A DNA stretch of 27,524 bases from Candidatus Dormiibacterota bacterium (GTDB lineage Bacteria; Chloroflexota; Dormibacteria; UBA8260; Bog-877). Below the pieces are notes generated by a model that saw nothing but the letters and a program-made list of their open reading frames with translations, searched no databases and was not told where the DNA came from. Within the stretch, counting starts at the first letter, position 1; every line of letters starts with the position of its first letter. Both the position numbers and the translations under genes were made by a program. Below are positions 17,151 through 24,150 of the stretch, piece after piece. Location: assembly GCA_003164475.1 (NCBI GenBank), contig PLTL01000078.1:1-27524 (forward strand), read 5' to 3'.

Positions 17151-18377
17151 ATGAGCCTCTCCCCTGGCCGGAGGGCACCGGTCTCGGTCGAGGTGGCCCG
17201 GCGGGAGGTCCTGGCGGCGATGCCGCGGCTGCCGGTGGAGTTCCGGCCGGTGGACGGGCGCCTGGCCGGACGGGTTCTGGCCGCCGACGTGGTGGCCCGG
17301 TTCACCCTTCCACCGTTTGACAACAGCGCCATGGACGGGTACGCGGTGCTGGCCGCCGATGTCTCCGAGGTTCCGATCCGGCTCCCGGTGGTGGGGGAGA
17401 TGGCTGCCGGGATGGCGCCCGGGGCGGTCGCGATCGGCCCTGGAACCTGCGCCAAGGTGATGACCGGGGCACCTATGCCGAGCGGGGCGGACACCGTGGT
17501 GCCTTACGAGTGGACCGACCGAGGGGATCGGGAGGTCCTGATCCGCGAGCGCCCCCGGTTGGGGGAGTGGGTCCGGAGAGCCGGGGAGGATCTCCGGCCC
17601 GGAGAGCTGGCCATCCCCGCCGGCACGCGGCTGCGACCCACCGACCTGGCCCCGCTCGCCGCCTCCGGCCTGGCCGAGGTGGCGGTGGCGAGGCCACCTC
17701 GGGTGGCGCTGCTGACCACCGGAGATGAGATCCGGCCGCCCGGGACCGAGCTGGGGCCGGGGGCGATCTACGACACTGCCGGACCGGCCCTGGAGGCGCA
17801 AATCCTGGCCGCCGGTGGTGACCTGGTGGCACGACTCCGGCTCGGGGACGAGCCCGAGGCGCTCGAGCGGGAGATGCGCTCGGCGGCGGCAAGCGCCGAC
17901 CTGCTGGTAACCGTGGGCGGGGTCAGCGTGGGTGACCGAGACTACGTGCGGGCCACCGTCGAGCGGGTGGGGAACCTCCAGCTCTGGCGGGTGGCGATGC
18001 GGCCGGGGCGCCCGATAGCTCTCGGCCAGCTGGAGGGGGCGGTCTTCCTGGGCCTGCCCGGGAACCCGGTCTCGGCCAACGTGACCTTCATCCTCTTCGG
18101 AGCTCCCGGGATCCTCGCGATGCAGGGCGCCACTCACCCGGGGCCGGTGTCCACGCCGGCCCAGTTGCTGGAGCGGGTGGACAAGCCCGAGGGGCTGGAG
18201 ACGTTCCATCGGGGCATCCTGGAACGCCGCCCAGGCGCGCTGCCGGGCGTGCGGGTTGCCGGCAACCAGAGCAGTGGTGCCACCCTCTCCTTGGCTCGCG
18301 CCGACGTCATCATGGTTCTGCCTCGCGAGGGGGACAGCGTCGCCGCGGGCAGCGTGGTCGAGGTCATCAGGCTCTGA
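17151..18377 (+). CDS. moeA: Molybdopterin molybdenumtransferase MoeA
   Basis: 408 residues, full length. Signatures in order: PPFDNSAMDGYAV (54-66), VMTGAPMPSGADTVVPYE (103-120), LLTTGDE (187-193), VGGVSVGDRDYV (255-266) and LPGNPVSANVTF (302-313). MoeA inserts molybdate into adenylated molybdopterin to finish the molybdenum cofactor. The segment IYDTAGPAL replaces the usual DSN-containing IYDSN, a small deviation. ATG 17151 is used though its ribosome site is weak; a GTG a few codons in (EVARREV) is an alternative. No other moa/mob gene and no molybdoenzyme is in the window. A hairpin follows the stop. Confidence 0.95.
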   Translation: MSLSPGRRAPVSVEVARREVLAAMPRLPVEFRPVDGRLAGRVLAADVVARFTLPPFDNSAMDGYAVLAADVSEVPIRLPVVGEMAAGMAPGAVAIGPGTCAKVMTGAPMPSGADTVVPYEWTDRGDREVLIRERPRLGEWVRRAGEDLRPGELAIPAGTRLRPTDLAPLAASGLAEVAVARPPRVALLTTGDEIRPPGTELGPGAIYDTAGPALEAQILAAGGDLVARLRLGDEPEALEREMRSAAASADLLVTVGGVSVGDRDYVRATVERVGNLQLWRVAMRPGRPIALGQLEGAVFLGLPGNPVSANVTFILFGAPGILAMQGATHPGPVSTPAQLLERVDKPEGLETFHRGILERRPGALPGVRVAGNQSSGATLSLARADVIMVLPREGDSVAAGSVVEVIRL

Positions 18378-18385
18378 GGCGGTGT

Positions 18386-18422
18386 GCGGTACCGGGAGGG
18401 CTGGGGTTGCGGTGGGTACCGC
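18386..18422 (+). terminator. Inverted repeat just after moeA
   Basis: GCGGTACC and GGTACCGC form a perfect 8-bp stem around a 21-base G-rich loop, beginning eight bases after the moeA stop. Position favours a terminator; the lack of a T-run and the long loop lower confidence. Confidence 0.4.
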
Positions 18423-18637
18423 TCGGACGCAATCGGCTCTGAGCCGCGTCCCGGAGCCGGCGACCTCGTGGACGCCCGAGGCCAGCAGGGGAATCCGGAA
18501 AGGCAGTGTCATGGCGGCGAGGCGGTCGCCCGCTCCGGCCGCCGGGGCAGCGTCCTGCGCCGGACTCGCTCTCGGCTGGGACTGTCGGAAAGTGGGCCAG
18601 AAGCACTGCCCAGAGATGTCCGGGCCGCGCCTGTGGA

Positions 18638-18910
18638 TCAGGGTCGGAGGTCCAGCCCCAGCGCTCCGCCGGCCGGGCCGGCGGTCGTGGCCACCTTGAC
18701 CGTCACCTCCAGCAGCCGGATTGGTCCCTCGCGGGATTGACCCGCCGCCGCCCGTCCGTTGAGACAGGTGGCCAGCGGCGCGCACTGCCGGGTCCCCGTC
18801 AGGGGGGCGGGCTCGGGCGCCAGCCTCCAGACCACCGGGGCCTCGTCCTGCCCGAGGACGGCATCGCCGGCCCCGAGGTCCCTGGGGTGGCGATCGGACC
18901 ATGTGTTCAC
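18638..18910 (-). CDS. Possible small hypothetical protein
   Basis: 90 residues from GTG 18910, with GAGAAGGA shortly upstream on that strand. I do not recognise it. Two stretches (18661-18720 and 18781-18900) have 95 to 100 percent GC at the positions that would be third codon bases of this frame, as expected for a real gene here; 18721-18780 does not. The product has an acidic start (VNTWSDRHPRDLGAGDAV), two cysteines six residues apart (CAPLATC) and an LLEVTVKV strand near the end. A strong inverted repeat lies just upstream of the start. It could equally be a decayed fragment. Confidence 0.33.
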   Translation of the reverse strand: MNTWSDRHPRDLGAGDAVLGQDEAPVVWRLAPEPAPLTGTRQCAPLATCLNGRAAAGQSREGPIRLLEVTVKVATTAGPAGGALGLDLRP

Positions 18911-18932
18911 GACTTCCTTCTCACCCTGCTGC

Positions 18933-18980
18933 CCCGTCCCTCTCGGACGGGATTCCGATTGACCGTCCGAGAGTGACGGG
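18933..18980. repeat. 18-bp inverted repeat with 12-base loop
   Basis: CCCGTCCCTCTCGGACGG (18933-18950) and CCGTCCGAGAGTGACGGG (18963-18980) are complementary at 17 of 18 positions, separated by GATTCCGATTGA. It sits in otherwise unphased DNA upstream of the possible small minus-strand gene. It could be a terminator, an operator or a mobile-element scar. Confidence 0.7.
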
Positions 18981-19500
18981 TGCCACCCCACCCGAACCGC
19001 GGGACCGATTCGACAGCCACCCCGACGGCGACTCCTGGCTCCCACGCCCAGTTGGACCAGGTCCCGCCGCTGCCGCCTCCGATCCGCCCGGGCACCGAGG
19101 GACGTGCTACCGACCGGAATTGAGGGTGCGGCGCCGTGCCAGCAGACGCTGAGCGCGGCACTGGCCGGGGCGCGCTCTCCAGCCTGGGCCAGGTGCGAAT
19201 CGCAGCCGCCGGCGCCGGATCGGGGATTCCCAGCTCCACCCCGATGCTGGAACCGTGGCCGGACCCCGTCGAGCTGGACAATGGCCCGGTCCGGGGCTTG
19301 GATCCGTTCGTGGACGGCCGCGGTCCCTCCCAGTGCCCCGCGCCGGGCGGTCCCCGTGGTCCAAACCTTGCTCACCCGCCCGGCCCAACTTCGACCTGCG
19401 GATCGGTTCGGACCGACCTCTCTTCAGCTGCCCGTTAGGCCTTCCGGTAGCGGCACCGGAACGTCACCGGAGAGTCATATGAAGTCAGGCGGAGCCCACC

Positions 19501-19506
19501 TATACT
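19501..19506 (+). promoter_or_regulatory. Candidate -10 box of the Flp pilin gene
   Basis: TATACT differs from the TATAAT consensus at one base, rare in this GC-rich DNA, and lies 70 bases before the pilin ATG. No good -35 is found 16-18 bases upstream, so an activator or alternative sigma factor may be needed. Confidence 0.42.
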
Positions 19507-19525
19507 CTGCCTGCCATGGCTAGGT

Positions 19526-19545
19526 CTGGGAGCAGCAGCTCCCAG
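19526..19545 (+). promoter_or_regulatory. Hairpin in the pilin leader
   Basis: CTGGGAGC and GCTCCCAG pair perfectly around an AGCA loop, about 20 bases after the candidate -10 box and 31 bases before the ATG. It could stabilise the message 5' end or control it. I compared it with the c-di-GMP-I riboswitch core and found no match. Confidence 0.4.
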
Positions 19546-19576
19546 TCGAAATACCAATCTGGGATGTGAGGCGCCT

Positions 19577-19780
19577 ATGGTCCGATTCTGGCGCGTGCGA
19601 CTTCGTGACCGTCCCGCGGAGGGAGTTTCGTCCTCGGACTCCGAGGAGCAGGGCCAAGGGATGGTCGAGTACGCGCTGATCCTGGTGCTGATCGCGATCG
19701 TTGTCATCGTCATCCTCACGGTTGTAGGGCACCACGTCAGCAGCGTCTTCTCGAACATCAGCAACGGCCTCAATGGCTGA
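19577..19780 (+). CDS. Flp/Fap type IVb pilin precursor
   Basis: 67 residues. GAGG at 19568-19571 precedes the ATG by five bases. A basic and polar leader ends in EEQG, and cleavage after G26 would give QGMVEY as the mature N-terminus with Glu5-Tyr6, the hallmark of Flp pilins. The hydrophobic helix YALILVLIAIVVIVILTVVG follows, then a short polar tail. Such pilins are cut by a TadV/CpaA-type peptidase and assembled by Tad machinery, forming thin adhesive pili. No tad/cpa gene is in the window, so the gene is an orphan that must rely on machinery elsewhere. A structured hairpin follows it. Confidence 0.93.
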   Translation: MVRFWRVRLRDRPAEGVSSSDSEEQGQGMVEYALILVLIAIVVIVILTVVGHHVSSVFSNISNGLNG

Positions 19781-19802
19781 CCTGATCCGGCTCCCAACCG
19801 GG

Positions 19803-19861
19803 CGATAACCCGGCGCTGCGCGGCCCCGGCGGGCCGTGCGGTCGGGCGCGCCAGGTTATCG
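19803..19861 (+). terminator. Large structured hairpin after the pilin gene
   Basis: CGATAACC and GGTTATCG form a perfect outer 8-bp stem. Inside, GCGC/GCGC and GCGCGGCCC/GGGCCGTGC (one wobble) form further stems around CGGC. It begins 23 bases after the stop codon and probably ends or protects the abundant pilin message. Confidence 0.6.
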
Positions 19862-20149
19862 GAAGCTCAACTCGGCCGGGGCACTCGAAGGTCAGTTTGG
19901 TTGCCCGGCTGTTGATCATCTGCTAGGCCGGATTGAGTCGCGTATGACTTCGCGGCGACCGGGCTCCAGAGGAGCTCTTCGGGGCACCGAGGGGGACGTT
20001 GTGTTCCTGCTCTCAGTCCGTAGTGGGTCCGGGCGCAGTTCTCGCCCAACTGGCTTCCAGCGCTGGTGAGCCACCCAGCACGCCGTGATCTCCTTCGCGC
20101 GGCGATGGGCGGCTTGGCACTCGCCGGATTTTCGGTCTCGCCTGCGGGC
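19862..20149. other. Intergenic region between the pilin hairpin and the formyltransferase gene
   Basis: 288 bases with no supported gene. A frame from GTG 20066 (+) starts with a Tat-like stretch (ARRDLLRAAMGGLALAG) but then runs antisense into the formyltransferase gene, so I do not annotate it. Confidence 0.35.
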
Positions 20150-21235
20150 TCAGCCCTGGAGGGGATCGTCGTGGGGACAGTGGCCCCCGGGCTCTCCGTG
20201 GTGGCAGCCGCAGCTGTCGATGGTCTGCTCCAGGATGAGGTCCCCGTCCGGGTAATGGATCCGGGGCCCGGGAGAGCGGTCGCCAGCGGCGACCCTGCCG
20301 ACCCGGATCACGTAGCAGAGCCTGCCTCCGCACAGGGTGGAGGCCAGCATGTTGGGATTGCCGGCGCGCACTAGTCTCTCCGCCAGGGTCGCCGACTCCA
20401 CCTGGTCGATTCGACGGTGGCCCACCGAGCTGAAGTACGAGCCGTGGCTGAGCTCGAGCGGGGTCCCGGGGTCCCCGGCGAGCGCCATCTCCAGGACCGC
20501 GGAGATGGCCTCCGCCCCCAGCTCGGTCAGCCGCCGGGTCAAGGTGCCAGCATCGTCGTCGGGTCGGATCGGCCCAGCCCGCTGCGCCAGCAAGGGGCCG
20601 GCATCGATGCCCCGCTCTACCCGCTGGAAGCTGATCCCCGATACCGGCTCGCCGTTGACGATCGCCCAGTAGACGGGCTCCGGGCCCCGGTACTTGGGAA
20701 GGAGCGAAGGGTGGACGTTGACCCAGCCCAGCCTGGGGATCCCCAGGGCCCGGTCGCGGAGGATCTGGTCAAAGCTGGCCACCAGGATGAGGTCTGCTCG
20801 AAGCCTGCGCAGCGCCACCAGAGAGTCATAGTCGTTGACTCGAGCCAGCCGCAGGAGCGGCACCGCCATGTGTTCGGCCACCTGGCTGAGCGCGTTCTCA
20901 CCGGCGATCATCGGGTTGGCACCCAGGCTGGTGACGATCCCGGCCAGGTCGACCCCGGTTCCGATCAGGGCCAGCAGGAGGGCCACGCTGTAGTCGGAGG
21001 GGAAGCCCGCGAAGGCGAGATGAGGGGCCCCGGCAAGGGCCGGCTCGGGCCGGCCGGTGGGCGGCAGGGGGAGCTTCAGGTCGGGAACCATCCGGAACGA
21101 CGCCCGCCGCCACAGCCACCGGTCAACGGCCGCCAGCCAGGGGCTGCGCTGAGGTCGCGTGCTGATGACGTCTGTGGGGGCCAACGAGTTCAATCGTAGT
21201 TCCCGGGGACGGGCAGACGACGGCGCAAGCGTCAC
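20150..21235 (-). CDS. Methionyl-tRNA formyltransferase-like protein with Cys/His-rich tail
   Basis: 361 residues if started at ATG 21235; ATG 21091 (residue 49, MVPDLKLPLPP) is an alternative closer to the domain start, and neither has a clear ribosome site. The 10-formyl-THF transferase fold is marked by WVNVHPSLLPKYRGPEPVYWAI, with N173 and H175, and D211 36 residues later in ERGIDAGPL, the spacing of the catalytic Asn/His/Asp in Fmt. It differs from true Fmt: Met-tRNA-type context (fmt is normally near def or rsmB) is absent, and the protein ends in SCGCHHGEPGGHCPHDD, with three Cys and four His in 14 residues. A sugar- or peptide-formylating role is equally possible. It diverges from the repeat protein gene, with 60 bp between them. 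Confidence 0.82.
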   Translation of the reverse strand: MTLAPSSARPRELRLNSLAPTDVISTRPQRSPWLAAVDRWLWRRASFRMVPDLKLPLPPTGRPEPALAGAPHLAFAGFPSDYSVALLLALIGTGVDLAGIVTSLGANPMIAGENALSQVAEHMAVPLLRLARVNDYDSLVALRRLRADLILVASFDQILRDRALGIPRLGWVNVHPSLLPKYRGPEPVYWAIVNGEPVSGISFQRVERGIDAGPLLAQRAGPIRPDDDAGTLTRRLTELGAEAISAVLEMALAGDPGTPLELSHGSYFSSVGHRRIDQVESATLAERLVRAGNPNMLASTLCGGRLCYVIRVGRVAAGDRSPGPRIHYPDGDLILEQTIDSCGCHHGEPGGHCPHDDPLQG

Positions 21236-21246
21236 CGCATCGTTGA

Positions 21247-21263
21247 GCCGGCGCTACGCCGGC
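21247..21263. promoter_or_regulatory. Perfect inverted repeat between divergent genes, candidate operator
   Basis: GCCGGCG-CTA-CGCCGGC is a perfect 7-bp inverted repeat centred in the 60-bp gap between the formyltransferase and the repeat protein gene. Its position suits a site controlling both genes. Confidence 0.35.
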
Positions 21264-21295
21264 GGTCCTTCCTCGGTGGCAAACTTCGCAGCGGG

Positions 21296-23470
21296 ATGGT
21301 CGAGCAACCTAGTGGCCCGGCCCCGGACCAGGGGCTGGCGGATCTCCGGCAGACCTGGGAGCATCTCGCGCGCGAGTTCGCGGCCGGGGTTCCTGAGCTT
21401 CCTGGTGTGATAGACCAAGAGCTTACCGGGCTGACCCTGCCCGATCTCAACGAGCAGAACCTGATCAAGGTGGCCGAGGCAGTCGTGGCCAGGGTCGCCG
21501 CGGCGGGGTTCCCGGCCGAGGCGGCGGTCCTCTTCCGCCGGATGGGCCGGGCCATGTACGAACTGCTGCTGCTGCTGGCCACCCAAGAGGAGCTTCGCGA
21601 GCTGGGGATGAGCACGCCCACAAGGGCGGAAACCACCGTCTCTGGGGAGCCGGTACCAGCTGTGCTGACGGATGGAGTGGATGTGCCAGCCCCTCTCCTC
21701 GCTTCGAACCCGCCCCGGGCGGCGCCACCCGGGCAGGTGGTGCCCGACACGGGAGAGTCCTCCGACGCGGTCGCCGAGAGCCTCCCCCAGGTTGTCGCCC
21801 AGGCCGCCCCCAGGGCGCCGGTGCGTCCGGCGTCCGGCGGTGGCAGGCCCGCTCCCGACCAAGCGGGCAAGGCTGGTCCGCCAGCAGTTCCTGTCCCCGC
21901 CGGGCCGCTCGTCGCTTCACCGACCCCGACAGCGTCGGTCACCGGCGTACCCGCACCGAGAGCTCCGGTCGTCACTCCACCGGCCGCGACAGGACCGGTC
22001 ACTGGCGTACCCGCGCCGAGCGTTCCAGTCGTCGCTCCACCGGCCCCGACACGGCCGGTCACCGGCGTACCGGCACCGAGCGTTCCAGTTGTCGCTCGAC
22101 CGGTCCCGGCAGGGCCGGTCACTGGCGTACCCGCACCGAGCGTTCCAGTTGTCGCTCCACCGGCCCCGGCAGGGCCGGTCACCGGCGTACCCGCACCGAG
22201 CGTTCCAGTCGTCGCTCCACCGCCCCCGGCAGGGCCGGTCGCCGGCGTGCCCACTCCGTCAGCGTCGGTCGTAACTCCACCGGCCCCGGCAGGGCCGGTC
22301 ACCGGCGTGCCCACTCCGACAGAGCCGGTCGCAACTCCACAGGCCCCGACACGGCCGGTCGCCGGCGTGCCCACTCCGTCAGAGTCGGTCGTAACCCCAC
22401 CGTCCCCGAGAAGGCCGGGCACCGTCGCACCGACGCGGATGGGTCCGAGGCCACCGGCGCCCATCCCTCGCGACACCGTCCTCCCGACCCGCGTCCAGGA
22501 GCCACCTCCGGTGCTCGGGGCGCCCCCGGCGGCAAAGACCACACCCCCGTCCCCTCCTCCGGCTCCATCCCCGGCCATTGCGCCGGCTCGGCCGGCGCAA
22601 TGGCCTCTCCCGCCTTCCCTTCCGACTCCGACTCCGGCCTCAACTCCGACGGCATTTCTCCCCACTTCCCACCAGGAGGCCGCCCCGGACGGCGCTTCTC
22701 TGTGGGGTTTCGACCCCGCGACGCGGGAAGTGGAGGTTGATCCTGAGCCCGTTCTCGAATCCTCGACGCCGGCGCCAGTGCCGAGCCCTGTCGCTCCCCG
22801 CCGCCCTTCTGTCGACCCGGCGCAATGGGCCAAGCAGCCCGCTCGCTCCGGCTGGGCTGTACGGCTCTCCCCCCGCACCATGACCGAGCGGGAGAAGAAG
22901 TTGCTGGCCCGCCAGGCCCAGTTGCCCCCGCTCGTGGAGGAGATCGTGGCGGCCGTCAAGAGCCAACGGAAGGCGCTTCCGTCGAAGGGCAAGGTGGGAC
23001 AGGTGCTGGCCGCGGTTCAGGGGCGGTCTCAGTTCGCGCCGGACGCCGATGCCTCCGAACAGATCCGCTCCGCCCTTGAGGCGGGGGAACTGGAGCAGGC
23101 CGCGACCATGGCCATCCAGTTGGCCGAGGCGGCCCCAGGTGAGGCCTCTGCCGCGGTGGTCTGTGCGGTGGGGGAGGCCGTCAAGCAGTCGAGGGACGCG
23201 GGGCTGGCGACGCTCTGCTTCACCACGGCGGTGGTCTGCGACCCGCCCTGCGACCGAGCCTGCTGGCAGCTCTGCAATATTTCAGTGGAGCGTCGCGACA
23301 TCGCCCTGGCGCCGGTCTGGCTGGAGTTCATCGCCCGTTTGCTCCGGGCCAGGGGAGCTGACGCCGAATCGATCGTGGTCTACCGGCAGCTCCTCAACCT
23401 CGCGCCGCGGCGAAGGGATGTCCGGGAGCTGCTCCGGACCTCCTCGCTCACCGGGACCCTTCCCGACTGA
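21296..23470 (+). CDS. Unrecognised protein: helical N-domain, Pro-rich 20-residue repeats, TPR-like C-domain
   Basis: 724 residues; I do not recognise the family. Residues about 1-105 are helical (for example LADLRQTWEHLAREF and FRRMGRAMYELLLLLATQEEL). Residues about 202-380 are nine tandem copies of a 20-residue Pro/Val unit, typically GPVTGVPAPSVPVVAPPAPA, followed by more Pro-rich sequence to about 530. Residues about 555-724 form paired helices resembling TPRs (EQIRSALEAGELEQAATMAIQLAEAAPGE; YRQLLNLAPRRRDVRELL) with four cysteines in VCDPPCDRACWQLC. No signal peptide or membrane segment is seen, so it is probably cytosolic. The layout suggests a scaffold or tether with two helical binding ends, but this is inference. 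The coding sequence is clear from its length and codon bias. Confidence 0.8.
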   Translation: MVEQPSGPAPDQGLADLRQTWEHLAREFAAGVPELPGVIDQELTGLTLPDLNEQNLIKVAEAVVARVAAAGFPAEAAVLFRRMGRAMYELLLLLATQEELRELGMSTPTRAETTVSGEPVPAVLTDGVDVPAPLLASNPPRAAPPGQVVPDTGESSDAVAESLPQVVAQAAPRAPVRPASGGGRPAPDQAGKAGPPAVPVPAGPLVASPTPTASVTGVPAPRAPVVTPPAATGPVTGVPAPSVPVVAPPAPTRPVTGVPAPSVPVVARPVPAGPVTGVPAPSVPVVAPPAPAGPVTGVPAPSVPVVAPPPPAGPVAGVPTPSASVVTPPAPAGPVTGVPTPTEPVATPQAPTRPVAGVPTPSESVVTPPSPRRPGTVAPTRMGPRPPAPIPRDTVLPTRVQEPPPVLGAPPAAKTTPPSPPPAPSPAIAPARPAQWPLPPSLPTPTPASTPTAFLPTSHQEAAPDGASLWGFDPATREVEVDPEPVLESSTPAPVPSPVAPRRPSVDPAQWAKQPARSGWAVRLSPRTMTEREKKLLARQAQLPPLVEEIVAAVKSQRKALPSKGKVGQVLAAVQGRSQFAPDADASEQIRSALEAGELEQAATMAIQLAEAAPGEASAAVVCAVGEAVKQSRDAGLATLCFTTAVVCDPPCDRACWQLCNISVERRDIALAPVWLEFIARLLRARGADAESIVVYRQLLNLAPRRRDVRELLRTSSLTGTLPD
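21901..22434 (+). repeat. Nine tandem 60-bp repeats inside the coding sequence
   Basis: The unit is exactly 60 bp, so copy-number change keeps the frame. Copies start at 21901, 21961, 22021, 22081, 22141, 22201, 22261, 22321 and 22381, the last slightly short. The four central copies (22021-22260) are nearly identical; the outer ones are more diverged. This pattern suggests recent expansion by slippage or recombination. Confidence 0.92.
22573..22605. repeat. Perfect 15-bp inverted repeat within the repeat-protein gene
   Basis: GGCCATTGCGCCGGC and GCCGGCGCAATGGCC flank a TCG loop. The core CCGGCGCAATGG recurs at 22817-22828, both times encoding PAQW. Confidence 0.85.
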
Positions 23471-24150
23471 ACCAGCTCCGATTTGGGGGCGCCCTCAGCC
23501 TCTCAGCCGCCCAACGTGCCGCCGCGTGCAGATGAGGTGGTGTTGCGGGTGGGCATCCGGCTGGACAGGTTGCAAGGTCGGTCGGGTGGCCCTCAACCCA
23601 CAGCCAACCACCCCGGCGGCGCCCAGGTCCCGTTGGGGTCCCAGGCGCGCGTCGGCGGGCGAGCGTGCCGTCGGCCCACCAGCTCCGGTCGGCGACTACT
23701 CCCACGAGCGCGTCCTGCCCGACTGGGGTGGTGATTCCCGGAGCCGAGGCAGGTGGTGGTCGCCTTGCCTCGGCACGGGAGGAACATGCAGTACTGGGCA
23801 CTGGCCACCAGCCAGATGGTGGCTGGCCAACGCGATCGCGAGCGCACCTCGGCCCGGCGCGGGTCGATGAGTCCCACCGGTGGGCGCTTCTGCCCACGGC
23901 GTCGCTGGCCGAGTCGCCGACTCCGGTTAGGTTGGCCCGCGACTGGTTGGCCTTGGGGTTGAGGATTCCTGAGGCTCTCAGCCGGGGCACGCTGTGAGAG
24001 TCGGGCTGGCTGGGGCCAGTGCGGGCCGTTGGCTCGAGGGGACCAACTCCACCTCTTCGCGTTAGGGCAGGGGGTAGACAGATTCCCGATCGAGGCCGAT
24101 GGCTGCCCGACCCCGGGGCAGCCGGGCCGCCGCTCGGCGACAATGGCCGG
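23471..24150. other. 680-bp region without a recognised gene
   Basis: Frames on both strands are Arg/Pro/Gly-rich and resemble no known family. One stretch (23761-23820) shows GC periodicity compatible with plus codons MQYWALATSQMVAGQ or with the opposite strand, but the next 60 bases do not. It may be decayed coding DNA. TAGACA at 24075-24080 could be a -10 for the next gene, without a clear -35. Confidence 0.4.

Larger units (their letters stand above)
18423..19576. other. Mostly non-coding region upstream of the pilin gene
   Basis: About 1.15 kb. Only 18638-18910 (-) shows weak coding periodicity and is listed separately. From 18961 onward base composition shows no codon phase in the stretches checked and no frame resembles a known protein. 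It holds a very strong inverted repeat (18933-18980), a -10-like box (19501-19506) and a small hairpin (19526-19545). Confidence 0.45.

Noticed and set aside
17115..18902. 595-codon minus-strand frame opposite moeA
   Set aside because: moeA on the plus strand carries all family motifs; the minus frame is Arg/Gly/Pro-rich with none.
20066..20374. Plus-strand frame with Tat-like N-terminus (ARRDLLRAAMGGLALAG)
   Set aside because: After the first 28 codons it runs antisense to the well-supported formyltransferase gene, and its codon GC bias is weak.
21901..22434. CRISPR array
   Set aside because: The 60-bp units are contiguous and coding, with no unique spacers.
21232..22992. 586-codon Gly/Thr-rich minus-strand frame
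   Set aside because: It is the mirror of the proline-rich repeats on the plus strand, caused by high GC; the plus frame has sensible helical domains at both ends.
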